Shown: positions 5,313 through 12,197 of the stretch, in pieces
How positions within the stretch are numbered: the stretch's first letter is position 1
How the letters are laid out: every line of letters starts with the position of its first letter
Assembly: GCA_946626905.1 (NCBI GenBank)
Contig: CAMOVA010000023.1
Location: forward strand, 1-12,197
Length of the DNA stretch: 12,197 nt
Origin: an uncultured Bacillota bacterium
GTDB taxonomy: Bacteria > Bacillota_I > Bacilli_A > RF39 > UBA660
Direction of reading: 5' to 3'
Notes under the pieces: generated by a model
What the model saw: the letters and a program-made list of their open reading frames with translations, nothing else
Told to the model about the DNA's origin: nothing
Database searches by the model: none
Translations under genes and position numbers: made by a program

Positions 5313-6950
5313 ATGAAAAAATATTTAGGATTAGTAGCAATGTTAATAACTTTTGTTGTTGGAATAGGTAGAGTTTCTGCTTCTCAAACAACATTATTTG
5401 AAGATATAGGACATTATGGGTTTGCAACTGCAGGTAATAATAATGCATATAAAGGTGATTCGTATGGTGATAGAAATACTATAAGATGGATAACAGCGGC
5501 AGATTCTAATCAAGCAATTGCTTCTACATCATGGTATAGAAATATTAAAAACAGATACAATATTACAAATATTTCAGGTAGTAAGTTAGATACATCTAAA
5601 TCAAAAATTAAAAAAATCTATTTAGGATATTATGCGTATAAATCTACTTGTGGAGTTATTAAAAATGCTGATGGTACAATATCATACAAAGGTAATTGGC
5701 AAGATGGTTCATGTGATTTCACTGGTAAAATTTTACTTATAAAACCGGATGGAACTTCTGTAGAACTTTCTCCAAAAGCAAATGCATTTAGAGGATTTAT
5801 AGATATTACTAATTATGTAAATACAGATAAAGCGGATGGGTGGTATTATGTTTCGTTCTTAGATGCTGGTTTAGCTCCTCAAACTGTATGGGGAATAACT
5901 GCTGTATATGAAAATGATAGTATGCCATATAGTTATGTAAAATTGATTCATGCAGATACAACATTAACAAATGGTCAAGAAGAACAATTTGATTTTAATA
6001 GTAAGTTTAATTTAAAAGACAACTTTCAATTGTCTGGAATGATTTTAGCAGGTGGAGCATCTGCATGGGCATTAGGTGATGATGTAACTAGCGATAAAGC
6101 TTATGCTGTTTTATCAGATGGTACAACAAAACAATTAAATGAGACAACTTATAAAGGTAAAAAAATATTTGAAGGAAGAAGTTCAATAGATTTTATTAAT
6201 GATACCTTTGATACAGTGAGAAATCATAATATCGATGGTGGAGAACTTGATATCTTTAACGAAACATTATCAAGTGACTTCTTCAGTGGTAAAGAAATGG
6301 TTGGTTATAAATTTGTTAAAACAGGCTCAAATACTATTTTCCCTGGATTATTAGGATTAACTCAAGAGATTGAAACACCAGAAATTAATATAACTACAAA
6401 AATAGAAAAAGATAATGATACATTAGAAACTAATGATAAAGTAACGGTTAAAACAACTGTAACTAATAATAAAAATGTATGTGTTAAATCTTATAATAAT
6501 ATTATAACTACAAGTGTTGATAAATCGTTATCTGGTATTAAAAATGTTAAAGTTTATATAAATGGTCAAGAACAAAAATTAGGTTATTCTTATGATGAAG
6601 AAAATGGTATTATTACTATTAAAGAAATAGAAACTTTAAATTGTACAGATGTTGTAATAGTTAGTTATGATGCTGTTATTAATGAGAATATTAAAGAAAA
6701 TAATAAATTAAATACAAATGCTACTATTAGTTATTCAATCATTAATTTAACTAAATTAAGTGGAGAAGAACTTACTAGATATCAATCATTTAAAATTACA
6801 AAAAAAGCAACAGATAGTTTATCAGCAGAAGAAAAATTAGTAAATCCAAAAACAGGTATTGAAAATTATACAAATATTATTTTAGGAATTGGATTTGTTG
6901 CATTAATAGCATACATAGCTATAAGTAAAAAAAGAAAATTAGTAAAATAA
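5313..6950 (+). CDS. Secreted surface protein with NPKTG wall-sorting signal
   Basis: A 545-residue exported protein. The N-terminal signal peptide has a basic KK, a hydrophobic core (5-19) and a likely cut after VSA (A23). The C-terminus is a complete sorting signal: NPKTG (511-515), a hydrophobic segment (about 522-538) and a basic tail KKRKLVK. A sortase would cleave between T514 and G515 and join the protein to the cell wall or a partner protein. Residues about 30-350 look like a beta-rich domain of large bacterial surface proteins, including an ITNYV..GWYYVSF segment (164-182), a WGITAVYEN strand (193-201) and GGELDIFNE (309-317). Residues about 355-490 resemble a DUF11-like or isopeptide-type Ig domain. 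The four cysteines form two close pairs (C113/C134 and C390/C444), possibly disulfides. AGGAGG lies 5 bases before the ATG. The gene has its own promoter and terminator between two peptidoglycan genes. Ligand unknown; an adhesin is plausible. Confidence 0.85.
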   Translation: MKKYLGLVAMLITFVVGIGRVSASQTTLFEDIGHYGFATAGNNNAYKGDSYGDRNTIRWITAADSNQAIASTSWYRNIKNRYNITNISGSKLDTSKSKIKKIYLGYYAYKSTCGVIKNADGTISYKGNWQDGSCDFTGKILLIKPDGTSVELSPKANAFRGFIDITNYVNTDKADGWYYVSFLDAGLAPQTVWGITAVYENDSMPYSYVKLIHADTTLTNGQEEQFDFNSKFNLKDNFQLSGMILAGGASAWALGDDVTSDKAYAVLSDGTTKQLNETTYKGKKIFEGRSSIDFINDTFDTVRNHNIDGGELDIFNETLSSDFFSGKEMVGYKFVKTGSNTIFPGLLGLTQEIETPEINITTKIEKDNDTLETNDKVTVKTTVTNNKNVCVKSYNNIITTSVDKSLSGIKNVKVYINGQEQKLGYSYDEENGIITIKEIETLNCTDVVIVSYDAVINENIKENNKLNTNATISYSIINLTKLSGEELTRYQSFKITKKATDSLSAEEKLVNPKTGIENYTNIILGIGFVALIAYIAISKKRKLVK

Positions 6951-6970
6951 GAGTTTAACTCTTATTTTTT
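6944..6970 (+). terminator. Intrinsic terminator after the surface protein gene
   Basis: AAATAAGAGT (6945-6954) pairs perfectly with ACTCTTATTT (6958-6967) across a TTA loop, followed by TTT to 6970; A6944 can extend the stem. The stop codon (6948-6950) is in the 5' arm. Confidence 0.85.
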
Positions 6971-6988
6971 GTTAATATATTGTAAAAT
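6971..6988 (+). repeat. Intergenic 18-base motif, copy 3
   Basis: GTTAATATATTGTAAAAT starts right after the terminator T run, as copy 2 does. It is followed by a small inverted repeat, TTTGTT/AACAAA (6988-7002). It is 36 bases upstream of the likely mraY -10 hexamer. Confidence 0.4.
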
Positions 6989-7020
6989 TTGTTAAAAACA
7001 AACACAAATACTTAAAAAAA

Positions 7021-7029
7021 TGGTATACT
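7021..7029 (+). promoter_or_regulatory. Probable extended -10 promoter for mraY
   Basis: TGGTATACT is a TGn-extended -10 box (TATACT, five of six). No convincing -35 lies 16-18 bases upstream, which extended -10 promoters tolerate. The predicted start near 7035 leaves about 20 bases before the ATG, including GGAG (7043-7046). Confidence 0.5.
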
Positions 7030-7054
7030 TATATTACAGTTTGGAGATGATTTT

Positions 7055-8047
7055 ATGCTAGTACTTGCAAAAGCAATGCTCGCTATGATGATTGGTTTTG
7101 TAATAGCTATAATATTTGGTGTTGTTATCATACCTTTTATGAAAAGAAAAAAAATAGAGCAACATCAAAATATATTTTTAAGAGGACAACATGATAGAAA
7201 AAGTGGTACACCAACTATGGGAGGATTTATATTTATAATTCCTACCATAATAACTGTTTTAATATTATTGTTTATGAATAAACTAACGTGGTCTGATAAT
7301 TTATTTATTATCCTATTTGTATTTATTTCATATGCACTTATTGGATATGTAGATGATAAATTAATTGTAAAACGAGGAAATAATGTTGGTTTATCAGAAA
7401 TGCAAAAAATATTTGCACAGTTAGTAGTAGCGTTAGTAACATTTTATTTCTTTATGAAAAATGGTCATGAACCTCAATTATATATTTATTCTTTAGGATT
7501 TAAATTTAAAATGGGTTGGTTCTATGGAATTTTCATTTTATTTATATTGGTAGCAAGTTCAAATGCTGTTAATATTACAGATGGATTAGATGGACTAGCT
7601 GGAGGATTATCATTGATAGTTTTCTTAGCTCTTGGTTTAATTACTTGGAATTCTAATTGGATTGTAGGTAATGAAGATATTGCAATATTCTGTTTTATCC
7701 TTGTAGGTTCGTTATTAGGATTCTTATTCTTTAATACTTATCCAGCAAAGATATTTATGGGAGATATTGGTTCATTATCTTTAGGAGCAACTATGGCTAT
7801 AATCGCAGTTTTAACTAGTCATGAAGTTACATTTATAATTTTAGCTTTAGTTTTTATAGTAGAAACATTAAGTTGTATAATTCAAATGATTTCAATATTT
7901 GTTTTTCATAAAAAAGTTTTCTTAATAGCGCCACTTCATCATCATTTTGAAAAAGTGGGATATCATGAAAGAGATATTGTTAAAACATTTTGGGTTGTTG
8001 GATTACTATTAAGTATGGCTGGAATAATGTTTGCTGTATGGTTATAA
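7055..8047 (+). CDS. mraY: MraY, phospho-MurNAc-pentapeptide transferase
   Basis: Integral membrane enzyme that moves phospho-MurNAc-pentapeptide from UDP to undecaprenyl phosphate, making lipid I at the inner face of the membrane. The 330-residue length and about ten hydrophobic segments fit the family. Diagnostic motifs in order are RKSGTPTMGG (48-57), the Mg-binding GYVDDK with D100 and D101, NAVNITDGLDGLAGG (170-184), FFNTYPAKIFMGDIGS (225-240) with catalytic D237, and APLHHHFEK (292-300) with the HHH triplet H295-H297. All residues known to bind Mg2+ or the nucleotide in structurally characterised MraY are present, so the enzyme should be active. The start is supported by GGAGATGA (7043-7050). 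In many Firmicutes mraY lies in the dcw cluster between murF and murD; here it has its own promoter and terminator and is separated from murE by a surface protein gene. Confidence 0.97.
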   Translation: MLVLAKAMLAMMIGFVIAIIFGVVIIPFMKRKKIEQHQNIFLRGQHDRKSGTPTMGGFIFIIPTIITVLILLFMNKLTWSDNLFIILFVFISYALIGYVDDKLIVKRGNNVGLSEMQKIFAQLVVALVTFYFFMKNGHEPQLYIYSLGFKFKMGWFYGIFILFILVASSNAVNITDGLDGLAGGLSLIVFLALGLITWNSNWIVGNEDIAIFCFILVGSLLGFLFFNTYPAKIFMGDIGSLSLGATMAIIAVLTSHEVTFIILALVFIVETLSCIIQMISIFVFHKKVFLIAPLHHHFEKVGYHERDIVKTFWVVGLLLSMAGIMFAVWL

Positions 8048-8094
8048 AAAAGATTTATATTATGTGTAAAATTATAATATAAATCTTTTTTTTT
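8046..8094 (+). terminator. Strong intrinsic terminator after mraY
   Basis: An uninterrupted 18-bp AT-rich stem (8046-8063 with 8074-8091) closes a 10-base loop and continues into TTT. It begins inside the mraY stop codon (8045-8047). The A run on one side and T run on the other could also let it work on the opposite strand. Confidence 0.85.
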
Positions 8095-8105
8095 AGTGCT
8101 ATTTT

Positions 8106-8114
8106 TGATAAAAT
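8106..8114 (+). promoter_or_regulatory. Possible extended -10 promoter for polC
   Basis: TGATAAAAT is a TGn-extended -10 (TAAAAT, five of six). No good -35 is visible; the region 17 bases upstream is the T run of the mraY terminator. The AGGGTGG ribosome binding site (8123-8129) lies just after the predicted start. Confidence 0.35.
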
Positions 8115-8133
8115 AAATAAGTAGGGTGGTAAT

Positions 8134-11100
8134 ATGCATAATAAATTAGAACTTTTATTAAACAAACTAAATATTAATGAAAATGATTATTCTTATTTTG
8201 AAGGAGCTACTTTAGATAAGATAATCGCAAATAAACAAAAGACAAGTTATAAATTTTTTATTCAAACAAAATCAAATATACCTTATGAGTTATATGAATA
8301 TATGAATAATGAAATAAAACAAGTTTATAGTGATGTTAAAAATGTGGAAATAAGAATATCTAGTGAAGATATAAATAAAGATTTAATTAAAGAATATTAT
8401 GATAAATTTATTGATTTATTGAGTATAAAAAAAGAATCACCATTATTATTAACTTTTAAAAGTTCTGATATATTATTTGATGATAAATTAATTATAAAAG
8501 TTGCTAATAAAGCAGAAGAAATGAAAATAAACAGTATAAAAAATGATTTAACAAAGGCTTTTAAAAATGCGGGATTTAATATTGAATTAGAAATAAAAAT
8601 AGACAAGCAAACTAATGAAGATATTATAAATGAAATAAAGAAAGATAAAGATGTTTCTTCAATTAAAATACCAGTAGTAAAAGAAGAACCAAAACAAGTA
8701 AATCCAAAACAGAAATATATAAAAAGAGAATCTTTAATAACAGATTCTAGTGATCCTAATTTAATTGTTGGAAGAAAAATAGATGATGAAATAATTAGAT
8801 TAGATAGTGTAGTAGAAGATAATAAACAAGTGGCAATTCATGCGAAGTTATTTGCTGATCCTGATATTTTTACTACAAAAACAGATTTAAAAATAGTTAC
8901 ATTAAAACTTACTGATTTAACAGATAGTATATATGGTAAATTATTTGTACATACTGATGAAGAAGTAGCTGCTATTAAAAAGCTTAAAAAGAATAAATGG
9001 TATAAATTAAGAGGTACTATTAAAGATGATAAATATGCTGGTGAAATAACATTACAAATTAGAGATATTAATGTAAGTGATTATAAAGAAGAAGAAATAA
9101 TCGATGATGCACCAGTTAAAAGAGTTGAACTTCATGCTCATACTATGATGAGTGGTATGGATGGTATTACTAAATTAGATTTAGGAAAGCATACATGTGA
9201 GCTAGTAGAAAAAACAATTAGTATGGGATATAGAGGAGTTGCTATAACAGACCATAATGGATGTCAAGCATTCCCAATATCTTATGGTATTATTAAATCA
9301 CATAATAAAAATGTTAGAAAAGAAATAAACAATAAGATAAAAGAAGTAGAAGAACAACTAAAAGAAAACCCAGAAAATGAAGAACTAAAAAATCAATTAG
9401 AACAATTGAATAATGAAAAAAAGAATCCACCTATATTTAAAGGATTATATGGTACAGAATTAGTGCTTGTTGATGATACTGTTAATATAGTAGTAAGACC
9501 TACAGATTTACCTTTACTTGGCACAGAGTTTGTAGTATTTGATACTGAAACAACAGGATTTAATGCAGGTGGGGCAGATCAAATGATTGAAATAGGTGCT
9601 GTTAAAATAAAAGATGGTGCTATTACTGATAGATTTGATGAGCTTATTAATCCTGGTAGACATATTCCTGATAAGATAACAGAATTAACTCAAATAACAG
9701 ATGATATGGTTAAGGATAAAGATAATGAAGAAGAAGTTACTAAAAGATTTTTAAAATGGGTAGAAGATGCACCTATGGTAGCGCATAATGCTAAATTTGA
9801 TATTTCATTCTTAGAAATGGCTATGAAGAAATATAATTTAGGAAGTTTTAAAAATACAGTAATTGATACATTAGAATTATCAAGAGCATTGGATCAAGGT
9901 TTTGCAAGACATAGTTTATCGGCTTTAGTAAAAAGATATAATGTAACTTGGGATGAAGATGCACATCATAGAGCTGATTATGATGCTGAAGGTACAGCAT
10001 ATGTATTTGATAAAATGATAAAGAAATTAGATTCGCTAAATTATGAAACTATTAAATCTTTAGATAAATTAGTATCAAAAGAAGAAATACACAAATTTGG
10101 TAGAACATATCATTTTAATGCAATAGCATTAAATAGCAAGGGATTGAAAAATCTTTTTGAAATTATTTCTCTTGCTAATACAGTTTATATTTATAAAACA
10201 CCTAGAATATTACGTAGTAAATTAAATGAACTTAGAGAAGGATTACTTATTGGTAGTGGTTGTTATGAATCTGAAGTATTTAATGAAGCAAGAAGTAAAG
10301 AAGGCGAAGAATTAACTAATATTATTAATTTTTATGATTATGTAGAAGTACAACCTCCAGAAGTATATAGTCATTTATTACAATTAGGTGATTTTAAAAC
10401 AGAAGAAGAATTAAAAAATCATATTAAAAAAATAATAGATGCTGTTAAGGAAGCTGGAAAACTTATAGTAGCAACAGGAGATGTTCATCATTTTAAAAGA
10501 GAAGATAGAATATTTAGAAAAATAATTGTTAATCAAAAAGTACCAGGTGGTGGTAGACATCCTCTTGCCAAACGTGATATAAAAGAAATTCCATCACAAC
10601 ACTTTAGAACAACAAGAGAAATGCTTGATGATTTTGATTTCTTACCAGATGAGCTAGCATATGAAATAGTAGTAGAAAATCCTAATAAAGTGGTTGATAT
10701 GGTTGATGAATTAGAAGTAATACCTGATACTGGAGGAACTCCTTTTTCGCCTCGTATAAAATCAGATGATGGGAAATCATATTTAGATTGCCCAAGGGTA
10801 GTTACAGATTTAGTTTATAATAAAGCTAAAGAATGGTATGGAGAAGAATTGCCTCATAATATTGAAGAAAGAATCGCTACAGAACTTTATGGAGATATTC
10901 TTCTTAATACTATAAGAGAAGATGAAAGTGATGATAATGAAGCTTATAAAAAACTTCATAATATAATACTAGAAGGTTCTTTAACTGTTAAAGATTTTAT
11001 TAAAAAACATTTAAAAGAAAAGAATCCTGATTTAGATGAAAAAGGTTTGGAAGAATTATTAAATAAATCTTTAGGTGGAGTAATAGGTGCGGGATTTGAC

Positions 11101-12197
11101 CCTATATACTTAATTGCTCAACGTTTAGTTAAACACTCAAATGATGAAGGTTTCTTAGTAGGATCGCGTGGTTCTGTTGGTTCATCATTTGTTGCAACAT
11201 TAATGGGAATAACAGAAGTAAATCCTTTATCAGCACATTATAGATGTCCAAAATGTAAAACTAGTGTATTTGAAGATAAAGATGGTAAACAATTAGGAGC
11301 AACTTATTCATGTGGATTTGATTTACCTGATATGAATTGTCCTAAATGTAATACTAAGATGATTAAAGATGGTCAAGACATGCCATTCGCAACATTCTTA
11401 GGATTTAATGCAGATAAAGTTCCTGATATAGATCTTAACTTCTCAGATTTAAATCAAGCTAGTACACATGCTTATACTAAAGTACTGTTTGGTGAAGATA
11501 ATGTTTATAGAGCAGGAACAATTGGTACAGTTGCTGATAAAACAGCATTTGGATTTGTTAAAGGATATTTAGAAGATAATTCTATTGTTATGCGTACTGC
11601 AGAAGTAGAAAGATTAGCAATAGGTTGTACAGGTGTTAAAAGAACAACAGGGCAACATCCAGGTGGAATAGTAGTAATTCCAGATTATAAAGATTGTTTT
11701 GATTTTACACCATTTCAATATCCTGCAGATGATCCAACATCACCTTGGAGAACAACTCACTTTGATTATCACTCTATAGAAGAGTGTGTATTAAAATTGG
11801 ATATTTTAGGACATTCTGATCCAACACAATTAAGATTGATTGGTTTACAATCAGGAACAGATGTTATGAAAGTTCCACTAGATGATAAAGATACAATGAG
11901 TATATTTACATCTACTGAAAAATTAGGTGTTACTAATGAACAAATAATGTGTAAAACTGGTACATTAGGTATACCTGAGTTTGGGACACCTTTTACAATT
12001 GGATTAGTTGATGATACAAAACCAACTACATTCGCAGAACTTGTTAAAATATCTGGTCTTTCTCATGGTACTGATGTATGGCTTGGAAATGCACAAGAAT
12101 TAATTAAAAATAATATAGTTCCATTTAGTGAAACAATAGGCTGTCGTGATGATATTATGGTTTATTTGATGTATCATGGTGTTAAACCTATAAAAGC
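8134..12197 (+). CDS. polC: PolC, DNA polymerase III alpha subunit (C-terminus cut by window edge)
   Basis: Gram-positive replicative DNA polymerase with built-in 3'-5' proofreading. The open frame runs 1354 codons without a stop and leaves the window; by comparison with B. subtilis PolC roughly 200 or more residues are missing. Order: N-terminal domain (1-205), OB fold (about 213-320), and a PHP domain with ELHAHTMMS (H334, H336), TDHNG (D373, H374) and GDVHH (782-786). A DEDD exonuclease (about 465-630) is inserted in the PHP domain, with D470, E472, D556 and HRADYD (H612, D617) all intact. The palm has GSRGSVGSS (1010-1018), a Cys zinc-binding loop (C1038, C1041, C1069, C1072, plus C1060), PDIDLNFS with D1098 and D1100, and LKLDILGH with D1223. 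Two stretches are longer than in B. subtilis: a charged coiled-coil-like insert (about 395-430) and about 55-60 residues at 920-978. AGGGTGG supports the start. The end given is the window edge. Confidence 0.97.
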   Translation, partial: MHNKLELLLNKLNINENDYSYFEGATLDKIIANKQKTSYKFFIQTKSNIPYELYEYMNNEIKQVYSDVKNVEIRISSEDINKDLIKEYYDKFIDLLSIKKESPLLLTFKSSDILFDDKLIIKVANKAEEMKINSIKNDLTKAFKNAGFNIELEIKIDKQTNEDIINEIKKDKDVSSIKIPVVKEEPKQVNPKQKYIKRESLITDSSDPNLIVGRKIDDEIIRLDSVVEDNKQVAIHAKLFADPDIFTTKTDLKIVTLKLTDLTDSIYGKLFVHTDEEVAAIKKLKKNKWYKLRGTIKDDKYAGEITLQIRDINVSDYKEEEIIDDAPVKRVELHAHTMMSGMDGITKLDLGKHTCELVEKTISMGYRGVAITDHNGCQAFPISYGIIKSHNKNVRKEINNKIKEVEEQLKENPENEELKNQLEQLNNEKKNPPIFKGLYGTELVLVDDTVNIVVRPTDLPLLGTEFVVFDTETTGFNAGGADQMIEIGAVKIKDGAITDRFDELINPGRHIPDKITELTQITDDMVKDKDNEEEVTKRFLKWVEDAPMVAHNAKFDISFLEMAMKKYNLGSFKNTVIDTLELSRALDQGFARHSLSALVKRYNVTWDEDAHHRADYDAEGTAYVFDKMIKKLDSLNYETIKSLDKLVSKEEIHKFGRTYHFNAIALNSKGLKNLFEIISLANTVYIYKTPRILRSKLNELREGLLIGSGCYESEVFNEARSKEGEELTNIINFYDYVEVQPPEVYSHLLQLGDFKTEEELKNHIKKIIDAVKEAGKLIVATGDVHHFKREDRIFRKIIVNQKVPGGGRHPLAKRDIKEIPSQHFRTTREMLDDFDFLPDELAYEIVVENPNKVVDMVDELEVIPDTGGTPFSPRIKSDDGKSYLDCPRVVTDLVYNKAKEWYGEELPHNIEERIATELYGDILLNTIREDESDDNEAYKKLHNIILEGSLTVKDFIKKHLKEKNPDLDEKGLEELLNKSLGGVIGAGFDPIYLIAQRLVKHSNDEGFLVGSRGSVGSSFVATLMGITEVNPLSAHYRCPKCKTSVFEDKDGKQLGATYSCGFDLPDMNCPKCNTKMIKDGQDMPFATFLGFNADKVPDIDLNFSDLNQASTHAYTKVLFGEDNVYRAGTIGTVADKTAFGFVKGYLEDNSIVMRTAEVERLAIGCTGVKRTTGQHPGGIVVIPDYKDCFDFTPFQYPADDPTSPWRTTHFDYHSIEECVLKLDILGHSDPTQLRLIGLQSGTDVMKVPLDDKDTMSIFTSTEKLGVTNEQIMCKTGTLGIPEFGTPFTIGLVDDTKPTTFAELVKISGLSHGTDVWLGNAQELIKNNIVPFSETIGCRDDIMVYLMYHGVKPIK

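Noticed and set aside
8397..8606. A 69-codon minus-strand frame inside polC
   Set aside because: It lies in the N-terminal domain of PolC and has the low-complexity hydrophobic look of antisense AT-rich coding DNA.
1..12197. Possible Mollicutes-like genetic code with TGA as tryptophan
   Set aside because: All tryptophans read are TGG and no TGA occurs within the conserved genes; all eight complete genes stop at TAA.
1..12197. CRISPR arrays, tRNA or rRNA genes, insertion sequences, phage or defence genes
   Set aside because: I saw no spaced direct repeats, no tRNA-like cloverleaf, no transposase or phage protein, and no intergenic gap longer than about 105 bases.

Overview
The window is about 12.2 kb of very AT-rich DNA from a low-GC, Gram-positive-type bacterium of the Firmicutes (Bacillota). 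The evidence is a PolC-type replicative polymerase, peptidoglycan precursor enzymes (MurE, MraY), a sortase-type surface protein, AGGAGG ribosome binding sites and sigma-A-like promoters. The base composition and gene content resemble uncultured gut Bacilli near the Mollicutes/Erysipelotrichales, but that placement is inference. Every tryptophan I read is TGG, no in-frame TGA occurs, and all eight complete genes end in TAA, so the standard bacterial code applies.

Left part (1-3019): a degenerate transglutaminase-like protein gene (66-1358) meets a ZIP-family metal transporter gene (1359-2156, minus strand) tail to tail with no gap. The transporter's terminator lies inside the end of its neighbour. 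A divergent promoter region (2157-2258) separates the transporter from an unrecognised protein (2259-2996) that ends in a textbook sliding-clamp-binding peptide, QISLF.

Middle (3020-5229): a probable three-gene unit. It holds a zincin-like protein with a degenerate HxxxH site (3073-3618), a translationally coupled 72-residue protein (3618-3836) and, after a possible attenuating hairpin, murE (3864-5219).

Right part (5230-12197): three apparently single-gene units. They are a secreted surface protein with an NPKTG wall-sorting signal (5313-6950), mraY (7055-8047) and polC (8134 to the window edge, C-terminus missing). MurE and MraY act in one pathway: MurE adds the third amino acid of the UDP-MurNAc stem peptide, and MraY transfers the finished UDP-MurNAc-pentapeptide onto undecaprenyl phosphate. 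The surface protein between them would be attached by a sortase to wall built from those precursors.

The genome is compact. No gap exceeds about 105 bases, and nearly every gene ends in an AT-rich intrinsic terminator whose stem overlaps the stop codon. I see no mobile element, CRISPR array, RNA gene or defence system. The most interesting items are three proteins with degenerate or unexpected motifs (66, 2259, 3073), two insertions in PolC, and an 18-base motif repeated in three intergenic regions.
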